A stretch of 64,000 nucleotides of DNA from Halorubrum halophilum (GCF_000739595.1 NZ_BBJP01000081.1:62001-126000), one strand, 5' to 3'. Shown: positions 30,253-38,855, numbered from the stretch's first letter. Made by a program: numbers and translations. The notes: a model not told the origin generated them from the sequence alone.

Positions 30253-31167
30253 TCAGCTTGTGAACTTCCGGACGAACTCGTACCCCCGATCGAGCACCGC
30301 GTCGGGGAGGAACCGCGCGAGCACGCCGATCCGGGCGGCGGTGCCGGGCTGGACCCGCGCCGGCGGCTGCGTCGCGCTCGCGGCGTTGACGATCGCGGCG
30401 GCGACGACCTCGGGCTCTATCGCGCCGGGCCCGTCGCCCCCGATCAGCTGCGTGTCCTCGAACAGCTCGTAGAACTCCTCGTAGGCGCCGGACCGGTCGA
30501 GTCCGCCGTCGTCGGTCCCGGAGCCGTCGGTCTCTCCGGCGTCCGCCTCGCCGTCCGCGTTCCCGGCGCCCGCCTCCCGCTCCGCGCGCTTCGAGAAGTT
30601 CGTCTTGACGGGGCCCGGTTCGACGACGACCACGTCGATCCCGTACTCCGCAACCTCGTTGCGGAGGGCGTCCGACAGCGCCTCGATCGCGAACTTCGAG
30701 CCGCTGTACACCCCGCCGCCGGGGAACGACAGCCGCCCGGCGACGGAGGAGACGTTGACGATCGTCCCGTCGCGCTCGCGGCGCATCCCGGGGAGGACGG
30801 CCTTGATGAGCCGGTGCGGACCGTACACGTTCACGTCAAACTGCTCGTGGACCTTCGCCGTCGGCACGTCCTCGACCGGTCCGAACTGACCGTAGCCGGC
30901 GTTGTTGATCAGCGCGTCGATCGCCCCCTCCTCGTCGAGGATGCGGTCGACGACGCGGTCGATATCGGACTGGTCCGTGACGTCGAGCGTCGCCAGCTCG
31001 CAGCCCGCCTCGCCCAGCGTCTCGATGTCCGCGGGGTTCCGCGCGGTCGCGTACACGGTCCACCCCTCGTCGAGGAACGCGCGCGCCGAGGCCCGCCCGA
31101 TACCCGAGGAACAGCCGGTGATGAGTACCGTCTTCTGCACGCGTCGTCGGTCGTCCCCCGGCGGCAT
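30253..31167 (-). CDS. short-chain dehydrogenase/reductase (SDR) with acidic loop insertion
   Basis: A 304-aa NAD(P)-dependent oxidoreductase of the classical SDR type. Motifs in order: TGCSSGIG cofactor loop, NNAGYGQ, the catalytic Ser in VSSVAGR, and YSGSK with the Tyr/Lys pair. Between the active site and the C-terminal helices is an insertion of about 25 residues rich in Gly, Asp, Glu and Ala, at the substrate-binding loop and absent from typical SDRs. Either ATG 31167 or GTG 31140 could be the start; GTG 31140 begins nearer the conserved KTVLITG strand. Substrate unknown. Confidence 0.88.
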   Translation of the reverse strand: MPPGDDRRRVQKTVLITGCSSGIGRASARAFLDEGWTVYATARNPADIETLGEAGCELATLDVTDQSDIDRVVDRILDEEGAIDALINNAGYGQFGPVEDVPTAKVHEQFDVNVYGPHRLIKAVLPGMRRERDGTIVNVSSVAGRLSFPGGGVYSGSKFAIEALSDALRNEVAEYGIDVVVVEPGPVKTNFSKRAEREAGAGNADGEADAGETDGSGTDDGGLDRSGAYEEFYELFEDTQLIGGDGPGAIEPEVVAAAIVNAASATQPPARVQPGTAARIGVLARFLPDAVLDRGYEFVRKFTS

Positions 31168-31617
31168 AACTCTCCCGACCGGCGGCGGGACGGCGGAACG
31201 GAGAGGGGTCCGTTGAGATCCGCGGCAAGAGATATACTTTGGCCCAGCTGCGTTCAATACAGGGGACTCACAGACCAGAGTCAGTCTACATCTCTCCCAC
31301 TTCTGTTAGGAACGCCTTGCGAGATACACAGGATGCAGTCAGCACGGAAACTACATTATTTCTCCATCTGAATCCGGAACCAACCGATAGAACGTGCCTG
31401 CGTGATGATTATCCGGGTTACTATGGGGTTTGATGCCGTTTCACATATATTGGATTTGTGAGTGAGCGTGGCTCACGTCGGCATCTCACTCATCATTAAC
31501 AGTGGCACACAGCTATCGCACACACATACGTCGATCATGATTCAGTGACGTTGGCAGGGCGCACGTTACGTGTCTGGAATGGAAGTCGAGGCGCTCATAC
31601 TCGGGGGAGTTGAGATC
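31168..31617. other. intergenic region at the left edge of an AT-richer island
   Basis: From about 31230 base composition shifts from GC-rich to nearly balanced. Small open frames here lack family features. No terminal repeats or tRNA mark the boundary, so the left edge of the island is not defined by sequence. Confidence 0.4.
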
Positions 31618-31848
31618 ATGCGCAAGAAAGAACTCATTTCGATTCACGCCCTGCTTTTGGAAGTCGCACAGTATCTGATCGAGAATGAAAACATGCCAGC
31701 TCGGCGGATGTCCACGTATCACGCACTTGGTGTGACTCCATTGGGCATTCATAAGTCGAAACAGGACCATTACGAAGCAATTACTGTTCTCATCAAGACA
31801 ATCGAAGAAGAGTTCGAACAGACACCAATGCCACCTATTTCCCCATAA
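31618..31848 (+). CDS. UPF0058 family protein
   Basis: A 76-aa protein from ATG 31618 (MRKKELISIHALL). The N-terminal KKELI-x-x-H helix and the block YHALGVTPLGIHKSKQDHYEAI match the small archaeal UPF0058 family, whose function is unknown. The frame is open to GTG 31570, but the conserved region starts at the chosen ATG. Lower GC and A/T-ending codons set it apart from the core genes around it. Confidence 0.75.
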   Translation: MRKKELISIHALLLEVAQYLIENENMPARRMSTYHALGVTPLGIHKSKQDHYEAITVLIKTIEEEFEQTPMPPISP

Positions 31849-31901
31849 TTACACGAGATAGCCGCGAAGTTACGCGGAACAGAATCCCTGCTTCTGCATA
31901 C

Positions 31902-32171
31902 TTAGCGATGCGATTCGATTTTGATCATTGGGTTTCCGCTCGTATCGGCAGTGATGGTAGCTGTCGTGGTATCTGCCTCAAACTGGAGCGTCATCTTGAG
32001 ATTCCGTTCCTGAAAGAGTCCATCAAGTGCGTCCGTGTTAATGTCGTCACTGATGACCCACTTTTGAGCGATTACATCCTCGTCGTGAGCCTTCGCAATC
32101 GCCGTTACGACTGCTGTACTTAGCTGTTCGCCCTCATCTGGCTCGTAGTAAAATTCACGTGTGTTTCCCAC
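31902..32171 (-). CDS. stand-alone HalOD1 output-domain protein
   Basis: An 89-aa protein consisting of one HalOD1 (halobacterial output domain 1) unit: an N-terminal helix LSTAVVTAIAKAH, then DDINTDALDGLF and a beta hairpin ending in an acidic segment. HalOD1 usually occurs fused to receiver or PAS modules, so the single-domain form implies a partner protein. It is divergent from the second HalOD1 gene, with 112 nt between their starts. Composition is AT-richer than the genome average, indicating transfer or weak selection. Confidence 0.65.
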   Translation of the reverse strand: MGNTREFYYEPDEGEQLSTAVVTAIAKAHDEDVIAQKWVISDDINTDALDGLFQERNLKMTLQFEADTTTATITADTSGNPMIKIESHR

Positions 32172-32283
32172 CCATACAGATTAGATGTTAACAGAATAAT
32201 ACTTCCTATTATAAATCGTGACTTTAATCGTATTGAATAGTATGTTGCTTATTACCATGTGAGGAGATCTCGATTGTAGTTAC

Positions 32284-32580
32284 ATGAGAACGTCTTCAGA
32301 GGAACCCCTTGTGAGTATCACTGAGGCTGTTTCCGACGCGTTGAACACGCCAATGGAAAAGTTACCTCCACTCTCTCAGTCAATTGACCTTGATGGATTA
32401 GTGGAAATTGTTACGGAGAATCGATCCCATGATGTGACGGTAACATTTTCTTACGCTGGTCACAGAGTTCTCGTTCACTCAGACGACACCGTCTATGTTC
32501 GCCCGATTCAGAACGACAACATAGGCCGATTGAACACGGTGTATTTTGACAAGGAGCAACCACGCAAAGGACACAACTAA
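32284..32580 (+). CDS. second stand-alone HalOD1 output-domain protein
   Basis: A 98-aa protein of HalOD1 type: SITEAVSDALNTPMEKLPPL, then SIDLDGLVEIV, and a beta strand region VTFSYAGHRVLVHSDD-TVYV. It shares the helix-hairpin layout with the neighbour at 31902, but sequence identity is low, so these are not a recent duplication. The region upstream of its ATG (32210-32283) is AT-rich. It probably acts as a signalling output module, but no target can be named. Confidence 0.68.
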   Translation: MRTSSEEPLVSITEAVSDALNTPMEKLPPLSQSIDLDGLVEIVTENRSHDVTVTFSYAGHRVLVHSDDTVYVRPIQNDNIGRLNTVYFDKEQPRKGHN

Positions 32581-32815
32581 TTACTTGTCACCACTGACCG
32601 ACCACTCCCTCCCGTAGACTGTCCTCGGTTTGTGTCCATTCGCGCTCTGTATCTTGCACGGCTATCGCAACTTTTCTCTGAGCTGGTAACATTCTCGGTA
32701 GTCAATACGCACTCCTCAGCGATCAGCTGTTTCAGATGAGAACGTATCTGAAGAATATGAGTTCAACAAAGCCTCTGTGTTGATTTTTGACTGAGAGGAG
32801 ACTGAGCACCCGTTT

Positions 32816-33403
32816 TCAGCTGAACACTCCGTCTATCTTTTCCGTGGAAAACTCGGGGTACGGCTCGCCGTTCGGCCCCCATAGGTTGATCTCCTCCCGT
32901 AGGTCGTCGAACCGCTCCGTCAGCGCGGTGTATTCCGAACTGGCTTCCATTTCCGGGAGGGTCATCATCGATTCGAGTGTCGCCATTTTCGAGACGGTGG
33001 CGACGATCTCTCGCATCGTCTCGTCGTATGACGCGCGGACGAGCATCCGAGAGACGGCGTCTCGAATGTCTTCGCGGGAGACCGGTTTGACGAGGTAATC
33101 GTCGAACGGGAGGTCAAGGATGTCCGTTCCGGGAGAGATCGCCGTCACCATAACGACCCGACAGTCGATCTCGCGTTCCCGGATCGTCGCTAACACGTCG
33201 TCACCGGACATCCCCGGCATGCGCCGATCGAGCAAGACGACGGCGACGTCCGAACTCAGCGTCTCCAGTGCTTCCGCTCCGGAGTACGCCGTCAAAACCG
33301 TGTAGTCTTCGGCTAAAAATTCCGAATACAGATCCACTTCGTCGGGCTGATCGTCGACGATTAGGACAGTCTGGCGTTCATGAGTATCTATCGATTCACC
33401 CAT
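32816..33403 (-). CDS. response regulator with HalX domain
   Basis: A 195-aa protein with an N-terminal receiver (about 11-123). The acidic pocket is Asp17/Asp18, the phospho-acceptor is Asp59 in LLDRRMPG, and the conserved lysine sits in VKPVS. The C-terminal part (about 125-195) is the HalX domain, a haloarchaeal alpha-helical output module of unknown function ending in a coiled tail. It has no DNA-binding domain. Its kinase is not adjacent; the membrane histidine kinase at 25324 is the only kinase in the window. It lies at the right edge of the AT-richer island. Confidence 0.85.
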   Translation of the reverse strand: MGESIDTHERQTVLIVDDQPDEVDLYSEFLAEDYTVLTAYSGAEALETLSSDVAVVLLDRRMPGMSGDDVLATIREREIDCRVVMVTAISPGTDILDLPFDDYLVKPVSREDIRDAVSRMLVRASYDETMREIVATVSKMATLESMMTLPEMEASSEYTALTERFDDLREEINLWGPNGEPYPEFSTEKIDGVFS

Positions 33404-33624
33404 ATTAGTACACTATCTCCGAGAGCGGATAAGTATTCCTAGAATATCCAATTAAATTTATTGTCTCGTTCTTTCAGTCGTTTCCGTACGCCTCACGACC
33501 CTCCTGACTGACAACGAGAAACCCACTGGACGACCGGTCCGTGGTCTCCTGGACCGACCGATCGTAGCCAAAGAACCGAAAAGCGACGGTCGGAGCGTGT
33601 CTCCGTCGACCGCCAGCCGTCGCG

Positions 33625-34428
33625 TTACTCCTCGCCGTCGGTCTCGTCGGCGTCCGCGTCGCCGGACTCGGCGTCGGCGCCCGCCTCGTCCTCCTCGTTC
33701 GGGAGCAGATCGCGGTCGGCGAGGATCGCCTCGATCTCGTCGGCCGATCGCTCCGTGTACTCCTCGTCGTCGACCGTGATTGTGGCGACGCCGACGCCGT
33801 CGGGCGTCAGCTCGCCGTCGTTCGACTGCGCGAGGGTGTCGAGCGCGAGCCCGACCGCCTCGTCGACCGAGAGGCCCTCCTCGTACTCCTCTTCGAGGTA
33901 GTCGCGGAGGTCGCTCCGGTCGGAGCCGATCGACAGCGCCTGCCACTCGTAGGGGGTGCCGGACGGGTCGGTCTCGAACAGGCGCGGCTCGCCGTCCTCG
34001 ATGCCGCCGACGATCAGCGCGACGCCGAAGGGGCGCGCGCCGCCAACCTGCGTGTACTGCTGGATGTGGTCGGTGATGTTCTTGGTGAGCGTCTCGATGC
34101 CGATCGCCTCTCCGTAGCGCAGGCGGTTCACCTGCGCCTGTCGGCGCGCGAAGTCGATGAGCTGGCGGGCGTCGGCGACGTGGCCCGCGCTCGCGACGCC
34201 GACGTGGTCGTCGGCCTTGTGCAGCTTCTCGATGCTCTCCGGCTCCATCAGCGAGGACCGGGCGCGCTTGTCCGCCGCGAGGACGACGCCGTCCTCGGCG
34301 CGGACGCCGACGCTTGCGGTCCCGCGTTTCACCGCCTCCCGGGCGTACTCGACCTGGTAGAGCCTGCCGTCGGGAGAGAAGATAGTGATTCCTCGGTCGT
34401 ACGCCTGCTGTTGGGATTGGCCCTGCAT
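33625..34428 (-). CDS. psmA: proteasome subunit alpha
   Basis: A 267-aa structural alpha subunit that forms the outer rings of the 20S proteasome. The N-terminal gate reads YDRGITIFSPDGRLYQ, followed by VEYAREAVKRG, the family signature. The internal ADKRARSS and later DPSGTPYEW blocks are in place. A C-terminal extension rich in Asp, Glu and Ala (about 240-267) is typical of haloarchaea. ATG 34428 gives the standard N-terminus; the frame continues upstream but overlaps rnp2. The gene ends the rnp3-methyltransferase-rnp2-psmA operon. Confidence 0.97.
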   Translation of the reverse strand: MQGQSQQQAYDRGITIFSPDGRLYQVEYAREAVKRGTASVGVRAEDGVVLAADKRARSSLMEPESIEKLHKADDHVGVASAGHVADARQLIDFARRQAQVNRLRYGEAIGIETLTKNITDHIQQYTQVGGARPFGVALIVGGIEDGEPRLFETDPSGTPYEWQALSIGSDRSDLRDYLEEEYEEGLSVDEAVGLALDTLAQSNDGELTPDGVGVATITVDDEEYTERSADEIEAILADRDLLPNEEDEAGADAESGDADADETDGEE

Positions 34429-34432
34429 GATA

Positions 34433-34912
34433 TCACTCGGTGTCGAACGCCGCCGCGCCGACGTACCCCGACTCGGTCCGCACGTCGCACGCGTCATCGC
34501 GCACGACTGCGGACCGCTCGGCGTCTTCGAACGCGACGTCTCGCTGTGTCGAAGTACCGCCCGCGCGACCCATATATCTTTCCTCACAGGCACGTACCGT
34601 CCCCGAAATCCCGCGAATGCGGATTCCGACGGGGTCGTCGTCGACCTCGCTCACACACCCGATCACCGCGCGCGCGTCGTCGACGTGGCCGTGGCGGGCG
34701 CGGACGATCGCTTCGCCCTCGCCGTCGTCGTGCGAAAAGGATAGCAGCGTGAGGTCGGCGTCGGCGCTGCCGGCGTCGCCGAGGAGGTTGCCCGCGGCGT
34801 ACCACAGCGCGCGCTGGAACGCGCGCCGCCGGATCTCGGCGTCGGGCCACGTCTCGATCCCGACCGCGAGGTACCGCCAGCGCGGCCGGAGGTGTTTGGG
34901 GAGGTGTTTCAT
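34433..34912 (-). CDS. rnp2: ribonuclease P protein component 2 (Pop5/Rpp14 family)
   Basis: A 159-aa protein subunit of RNase P, which removes 5' leaders from pre-tRNA. The start MKHLPKHLRPRWRYLAV is characteristic of archaeal Rnp2. A mixed alpha-beta fold follows with ARHGHVDDARAVIGCV and IRGISGTVRACEERY. The C-terminal 45 residues, rich in Asp and Ala, are unusual for the family. The stop lies 4 nt before the psmA start, so the two are translated from one message. Rnp3, its binding partner in the Pop5-Rpp30 heterotetramer, is two genes upstream. Confidence 0.93.
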   Translation of the reverse strand: MKHLPKHLRPRWRYLAVGIETWPDAEIRRRAFQRALWYAAGNLLGDAGSADADLTLLSFSHDDGEGEAIVRARHGHVDDARAVIGCVSEVDDDPVGIRIRGISGTVRACEERYMGRAGGTSTQRDVAFEDAERSAVVRDDACDVRTESGYVGAAAFDTE

Positions 34913-34921
34913 CGGACTGGA

Positions 34922-35551
34922 TTATTCCTCGTCCGAATCGTCGTCGAGTCGCTCCGCGACGATCACCGCCACCTGATCGTGGACGCGCTCGACCGCGGTC
35001 ACCGCGAACCCCTCGGCCGTGAACGCCTCGACGAGGGTGCCGACGGTCGCCGGATCGTCGACCTCGGGACCGTAGAAGGGAGCGTCGGGGTCCGGGTCCT
35101 CGAAGAAGGCCACGTCGCCGAGGACGATCCGGCGCGCGCCCGTGTCAGCCATCACCCGGATCGCCTCGCGCTTCTCGTCGTCCGAGAGATGGTGGAGCGC
35201 GAAGTTCGAGGTGACGACGTCGACCCGCTGATCGGGGGCGACCTCGGGGTCGCGGAACTCGCCATACGCGAACTCGACGTTGTCGAGCCCGCGCTCCTCG
35301 GCCTTGCGGCGTCCCTCGTCCATCATCCCCTCGCTGATGTCGCGGGCGAGCACGCGCTCGGCGTCAGGTGCGAGCGCCAGAGCGATGGCGCCGGTGCCGG
35401 CGCCCAGATCGAGGACAACGTCGTCGGCGTCCGGGACGGCGTAGTCGATCACGAGGCTCGCGCAGGCGTGGTACTCGTCGCTCTTCGAGTCGTCGTACTC
35501 GGCGGCCTTCTCGGAGAAGCGCGCGGCGTGCTCCTCAACCGTCTTCTTCAT
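34922..35551 (-). CDS. class I SAM-dependent methyltransferase
   Basis: A 209-aa Rossmann-fold methyltransferase with motif I LDLGAGTGAIALAL (about 47-60) and a motif II-like acidic loop. Later blocks VTSNFALHHLSD and VLGDVAFF are in place. The enzyme sits between rnp3 (17-nt overlap) and rnp2 (9-nt gap), so RNA or ribosomal protein methylation is a reasonable guess from context. The substrate is not shown by sequence. The gene conserves its place between the two RNase P subunits in haloarchaea, as far as I recall. Confidence 0.85.
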   Translation of the reverse strand: MKKTVEEHAARFSEKAAEYDDSKSDEYHACASLVIDYAVPDADDVVLDLGAGTGAIALALAPDAERVLARDISEGMMDEGRRKAEERGLDNVEFAYGEFRDPEVAPDQRVDVVTSNFALHHLSDDEKREAIRVMADTGARRIVLGDVAFFEDPDPDAPFYGPEVDDPATVGTLVEAFTAEGFAVTAVERVHDQVAVIVAERLDDDSDEE

Positions 35552-36266
35552 ACCTGCCCAGTCGAACCCCCGGCTCTATGAAGGCCTCGGAGCGACGCTC
35601 GCGGTTGCGGGCCGCGATCTCGCCCCACGCGCGGAGCCCCTCTTCGACCCACTCGGCGTCGAACCCGACCGCCTCGGCGGCGGCGACGATCTCGCGCGGC
35701 GCGCGGAGTTCGAGGTGCGACCGCGGGTTCGCGCTGACGACGTGGGGCGCGTCGTAGTAGGTCACGATCTCCCGGAGCTTCCGGAGGTCCGCCAGCGCGC
35801 GGACCCGCTTCCCGCCGGTCGCGCGGAACAGCGGGCCGAGGTCGAACTCGACGTGGACCCCGTTGTCGCGGGCGGCCTTCGCGAGGACGTGGTTGAAGTC
35901 GCCCGACCCGGCCATGGGGCGGACCAGCACGTCGACGCGGGGCTCCTCAACCGCGAACCGGTTGAGGCCGTCGTCGCCGCCGGCGACGCAGACCACGGTG
36001 CGGTCGGACCGGTAGTTGCCCACCGCGCCAGACGCGCTGGTGGCGCCGTCGGCGTCGATCTCGACCGCGTCGACGACGTCGATCCCGTACTCGTCGCGGA
36101 GCGCGGCGGCCTCCGGGGACCGGTCGTCGACCGCGTCCGCGCCGACCGGATCGAGCGCCTCCCGCGTCCGGACGACGACCCCCTCGTAGCCGTACCGCGC
36201 CGCGGTGGCGGCGTGGCGGGCAGCGGTCGCGTCGCCGTCGGGGTGGGCGTGGACGGCCTCGTACAT
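35535..36266 (-). CDS. rnp3: ribonuclease P protein component 3 (Rpp30 family)
   Basis: A 243-aa RNase P subunit with a TIM-barrel fold (PHP-like). Conserved blocks are GYEGVVVRT, AVEIDAD, RVDVLVRPM, HVEFDLGPLF and DAPHVVSANPRSHLELRAP. ATG 36266 (MYEAVHAHP) is the family N-terminus; the upstream in-frame codons lie in the divergent DUF357 promoter. It heads the operon with the methyltransferase, rnp2 and psmA. The product pairs with Rnp2 and stabilises the catalytic RNA, which is not encoded here. Confidence 0.93.
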   Translation of the reverse strand: MYEAVHAHPDGDATAARHAATAARYGYEGVVVRTREALDPVGADAVDDRSPEAAALRDEYGIDVVDAVEIDADGATSASGAVGNYRSDRTVVCVAGGDDGLNRFAVEEPRVDVLVRPMAGSGDFNHVLAKAARDNGVHVEFDLGPLFRATGGKRVRALADLRKLREIVTYYDAPHVVSANPRSHLELRAPREIVAAAEAVGFDAEWVEEGLRAWGEIAARNRERRSEAFIEPGVRLGRYEEDG

Positions 36267-36313
36267 GGCCGCCCGTTTCGACTCCGGGGATATCGAGGTT
36301 GCGCTTCGCCGAC

Positions 36314-36322
36314 GGCTTTTTG
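36314..36322 (+). promoter_or_regulatory. TATA-like box of the DUF357 gene
   Basis: GCTTTTTGAC lies 24-32 nt upstream of the ATG at 36346, consistent with a leaderless transcript. It is within the 80-nt divergent gap to rnp3. Confidence 0.45.
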
Positions 36323-36345
36323 ACCCGCACCCCGGAACGGCTCGC

Positions 36346-36630
36346 ATGGCCGCGGATCTGGAGGAGAAGACGGACCGCTACGAGCGGATGCTCGCCGACG
36401 CGCTCGCGGTCGCGGAGCCGCGCCCGCCGGCCGACACCCCGCTCGGCGAGGGCGCCGCCGACGTGCTGGAGATGGCCGAATCGTACCTTGAGGACGGGCG
36501 GCACTTCCGCGACGACGGCGACCCCGTCAATGCGCTGGCGTCGTACTCGTACGGCTACGGCTGGCTCGACGCCGGCGTCCGGATGGGGCTGTTCGCCGTC
36601 CCCGACGACACCGAACTCTTCACGACCTGA
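36346..36630 (+). CDS. DUF357 family protein
   Basis: A 94-aa alpha-helical protein with the family blocks LEEKTDRYERML (about 4-15), EMAESYLEDGRHF (about 42-54) and the YSYGYGWLDAGVRMGLF segment (about 67-83). DUF357 proteins are small, widespread in archaea and of unknown function. The ATG at 36346 follows the TATA-like box and is preferred over upstream codons. It is divergent from the RNase P operon. No cysteines or metal motif are present. Confidence 0.88.
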   Translation: MAADLEEKTDRYERMLADALAVAEPRPPADTPLGEGAADVLEMAESYLEDGRHFRDDGDPVNALASYSYGYGWLDAGVRMGLFAVPDDTELFTT

Positions 36631-36762
36631 GCGGGGCGGGGTCGCCGCGCGACCGCGGCGCGGCGGCCCGTCGCGATCGACTCCTTATAAACCCCGCGAC
36701 GCCCCCCGTCGCTTCCGGGCGCGGGCGCCTTTTACGTCGAGCGCACCAACGTGGAGCCACGC

Positions 36763-37440
36763 ATGACCGAAGCGCTATTCGTCGTAAGCGAGGAAGGGTA
36801 CTGGGCCGAGGAGTGCATCGAGCCGCTGACCACGCTCGAATCGGAGGGCGTCGACGTGACGGTCGCGACCCCCTCGGGGTCGCCGCCGGTCGTCGACGAG
36901 CGATCGCTCGATCCCGAGGCTGCGGGCGGCGAGGAGCGAGTCGCGGAGCTCCGCGAGGTCGACGAGGAGCACCCGAAGCTCAACGATCCCGAACCGATCG
37001 CGACGGTCGACGCCGACGGCTACGACGCGGTCGTCTTCCCCGGCGGGCACGGCACCGTCTGGGACGTGAACCAGGACCGCCATGCGCGCCAGCTCCTCCT
37101 CGACGCGGTCGCGGGCGAGGAGGGCGTCGCCCTGGTCGTCTGCCACGCGGTCGGCATCCTCGCGTTCACCCGCGAGGCCGACGGGACGCCCCTCGTCGAG
37201 GGGCGCTCGGTCACCGGGTTCCCGAACGCGTGGGAGGAGGACATCGTCGACGACGACGACGTGATGCCGGACGGCCGGAAGCTCCCGTACTGGGTGGAAG
37301 ACGAGGTCGTCCTCGCGGGCGCCGACTGGGACGCCGAGCTCGACGCCGACACGAGCGTCACGGTCGACGGCGACCTGATCACCGCACGCGGCCCGGGATC
37401 GTCGGCCGACGCGGCGGCGACGCTGCTTGCGGAGCTGTAG
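36763..37440 (+). CDS. DJ-1/PfpI family protein
   Basis: A 225-aa cytoplasmic protein of the class I glutamine amidotransferase-like superfamily. Cys127 sits in the nucleophile elbow VVCHAVG. FPGGHG (about 93-98) is the oxyanion-hole loop, and the N-terminal glutamate of EEGYWAEE is near the active site. Family members act as chaperone-like deglycases or glyoxalase-III-type enzymes, which fits a cell that also carries a methylglyoxal synthase (24920). A TTTTACG box at about 36730 lies 30 nt upstream. Single gene. Confidence 0.88.
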   Translation: MTEALFVVSEEGYWAEECIEPLTTLESEGVDVTVATPSGSPPVVDERSLDPEAAGGEERVAELREVDEEHPKLNDPEPIATVDADGYDAVVFPGGHGTVWDVNQDRHARQLLLDAVAGEEGVALVVCHAVGILAFTREADGTPLVEGRSVTGFPNAWEEDIVDDDDVMPDGRKLPYWVEDEVVLAGADWDAELDADTSVTVDGDLITARGPGSSADAAATLLAEL

Positions 37441-37625
37441 GCGGATCCTGAGCGGATTTATAAGCAGACGCGGAATCGGCTCGTCGACTTTTCCGGCTCT
37501 GTTGGATCATGCAGGAGTGGGTGTTGCAGAGCGACGGTAACGATTCAGTATGTAACCGATCGCGAGCATCAGCGACGATCGCTTATTTAAAAGAACGATG
37601 CGGTCGGCGCGCCGCCCTCACGGCC
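37441..37625. other. intergenic region left of repeat copy C
   Basis: No gene is visible. It contains CGCTTATTTAAAAGAAC near 37580, an AT-richer block of the type seen at the edges of the dispersed repeat, and the GCGCGCCGCCC tract that follows it. Confidence 0.4.
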
Positions 37626-37738
37626 GGGGCTTTGGAGGTGTTCGCCGTCGAGTTCTCAGCAGCAATTTTTGAATGAGCGACTGGAGCTTCGAAGGCAATC
37701 TTCGTCGATCCAAAGTCGACCACTTATAAGCGATCGAC
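37626..37738 (-). repeat. two units of the 57-nt repeat in inverted orientation (copy C, truncated)
   Basis: Read on the minus strand, two head-to-tail units occupy 37682-37738 (57 nt) and 37626-37681 (56 nt). The second ends GAACACCTCCAAAGCCCC, exactly as in copies A and B. The first carries CTTATAAGTGGTCGAC and GGATCGACGA like the units at 312-482. The stem arm, inner segment and CCCCTTTGAGTCCC signpost of copies A and B are absent after it, so this copy looks truncated. Confidence 0.7.
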
Positions 37739-37822
37739 AACTACGACCCTCCCGAACGCAACCCCGTCTGACACCACGTATCGGCCGAAGCTATTCGGGC
37801 GTCGCTCCCGAACACCGACCCG

Positions 37823-38494
37823 ATGAAGATGGGGCTCATCTCGGATATCCACGCGAACCTGCCCGCGCTCGAAGCCGTCCTCGACGACATGCCCGCGGTC
37901 GACCGGATCGTCTGTGCCGGCGACGTGATCGGGTACAACCCGTGGCCGGCCGAGTGCGTCGAGCGCGTGCGCGATGTCGCCGCGAAAACGGTCAGAGGCA
38001 ACCACGACCGCACCGTCGGCACGCCCGAGCGCTACCGGGCCAACCGCATGGCCGAGGCCGGGCTCGAACACGCGAAGGCGTCGCTCTCGGCCGACCAGCG
38101 CGCGTGGCTCGACGGGCTCCCCCGCGCCGAGATGTTCGCGGGCGACCGGTACCTGCTCGTCCACTCGCACCCCGCGGCGGAGCGCGAGGACGCCTACGTC
38201 TACCCGGAGGAGTTCCCCAACCTCGACCGGCACATGGGCGATCACGACGGGATCGTGCTCGGGCACACCCACGTCCAAGGGAAACGCTCGGTCGCGGGCG
38301 GAACCGTGGTCAATCCGGGGAGCGTCGGCCAGCCGCGCGACGGCGATCCGGACGCGGGGTACGCCGTGCTCGACACGCAGACGGGAGAGATCGATCTGCG
38401 ACGCGTCGCGTACGACATCGACCGCGTGAGCGAGGCAGTCGCCGACGCCGGGCTCCCGGAGCGAACCGCCGCGCGTCTTTATAAAGGCGAGTGA
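37823..38494 (+). CDS. YfcE-type calcineurin-like metallophosphoesterase
   Basis: A 223-aa phosphoesterase with the five metal motifs of the family: SDIHANL (about 7-13), AGDVIGYN (about 32-39), GNHD (about 59-62), HSHP (about 114-117) and GHTHVQ (about 147-152). All ligands are kept, so two-metal phosphodiester or phosphomonoester hydrolysis is expected. The closest group is YfcE/MJ0936, which hydrolyse small phosphodiesters in vitro. It is preceded by repeat copy C and has no clear partner. Confidence 0.92.
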   Translation: MKMGLISDIHANLPALEAVLDDMPAVDRIVCAGDVIGYNPWPAECVERVRDVAAKTVRGNHDRTVGTPERYRANRMAEAGLEHAKASLSADQRAWLDGLPRAEMFAGDRYLLVHSHPAAEREDAYVYPEEFPNLDRHMGDHDGIVLGHTHVQGKRSVAGGTVVNPGSVGQPRDGDPDAGYAVLDTQTGEIDLRRVAYDIDRVSEAVADAGLPERTAARLYKGE

Positions 38495-38537
38495 CGGGAG
38501 CGCGACGATCGGCGCCGGCACTGAACGACCGACCGAA

Positions 38538-38855
38538 TCACGGCCAGACGCCCGCCACGAAGAGGACGTTCCGCACCGCGGTGGCGATCGAGAGGACGCC
38601 GACGCCGGCGCACATCAGCGTCGCGACGAGCCGACGGGTCCCGCCCGCGACCGCGACGGGGATCCCGATGAGGACCATTCCGGTGGCCTTGGTGAGCAGC
38701 ATGCCGGGGAGGAGCCCGAACGTCCCGATGAACGCGGCGCCGACCGGCGACCCCTCGACGTACTGCCCGCCCGAGATGGCGACGTAGGTCGAAGCGATGT
38801 CGGCGACTGCCCCGACGAGGAGGAGGACGACGGCGGCGGCGAGTCGGGATGGCAC
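38538..38855 (-). CDS. small membrane protein, DUF5658-like
   Basis: About 105 aa from a GTG at 38855; no ATG is available in this frame near the start. Three hydrophobic helices lie at about 3-22, 40-62 and 75-97. The motif ADIASTYVAI followed by EGSPVGAAF resembles DUF5658 proteins, which have an Asp near a small-residue helix and unknown function. A TTATT tract near 38880-38884 on the coding strand lies about 25-29 nt upstream, supporting a leaderless start here. GTG 38861 is an alternative. Convergent with the phosphoesterase. Confidence 0.55.
   Translation of the reverse strand: MPSRLAAAVVLLLVGAVADIASTYVAISGGQYVEGSPVGAAFIGTFGLLPGMLLTKATGMVLIGIPVAVAGGTRRLVATLMCAGVGVLSIATAVRNVLFVAGVWP

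Noticed and set aside
32581-32815. Remnant of an insertion-sequence end near CAACAAAGCCTCTGTGTTGA
   Set aside because: No transposase piece, terminal repeat pair or target duplication was found; the AT-rich region alone is not enough.
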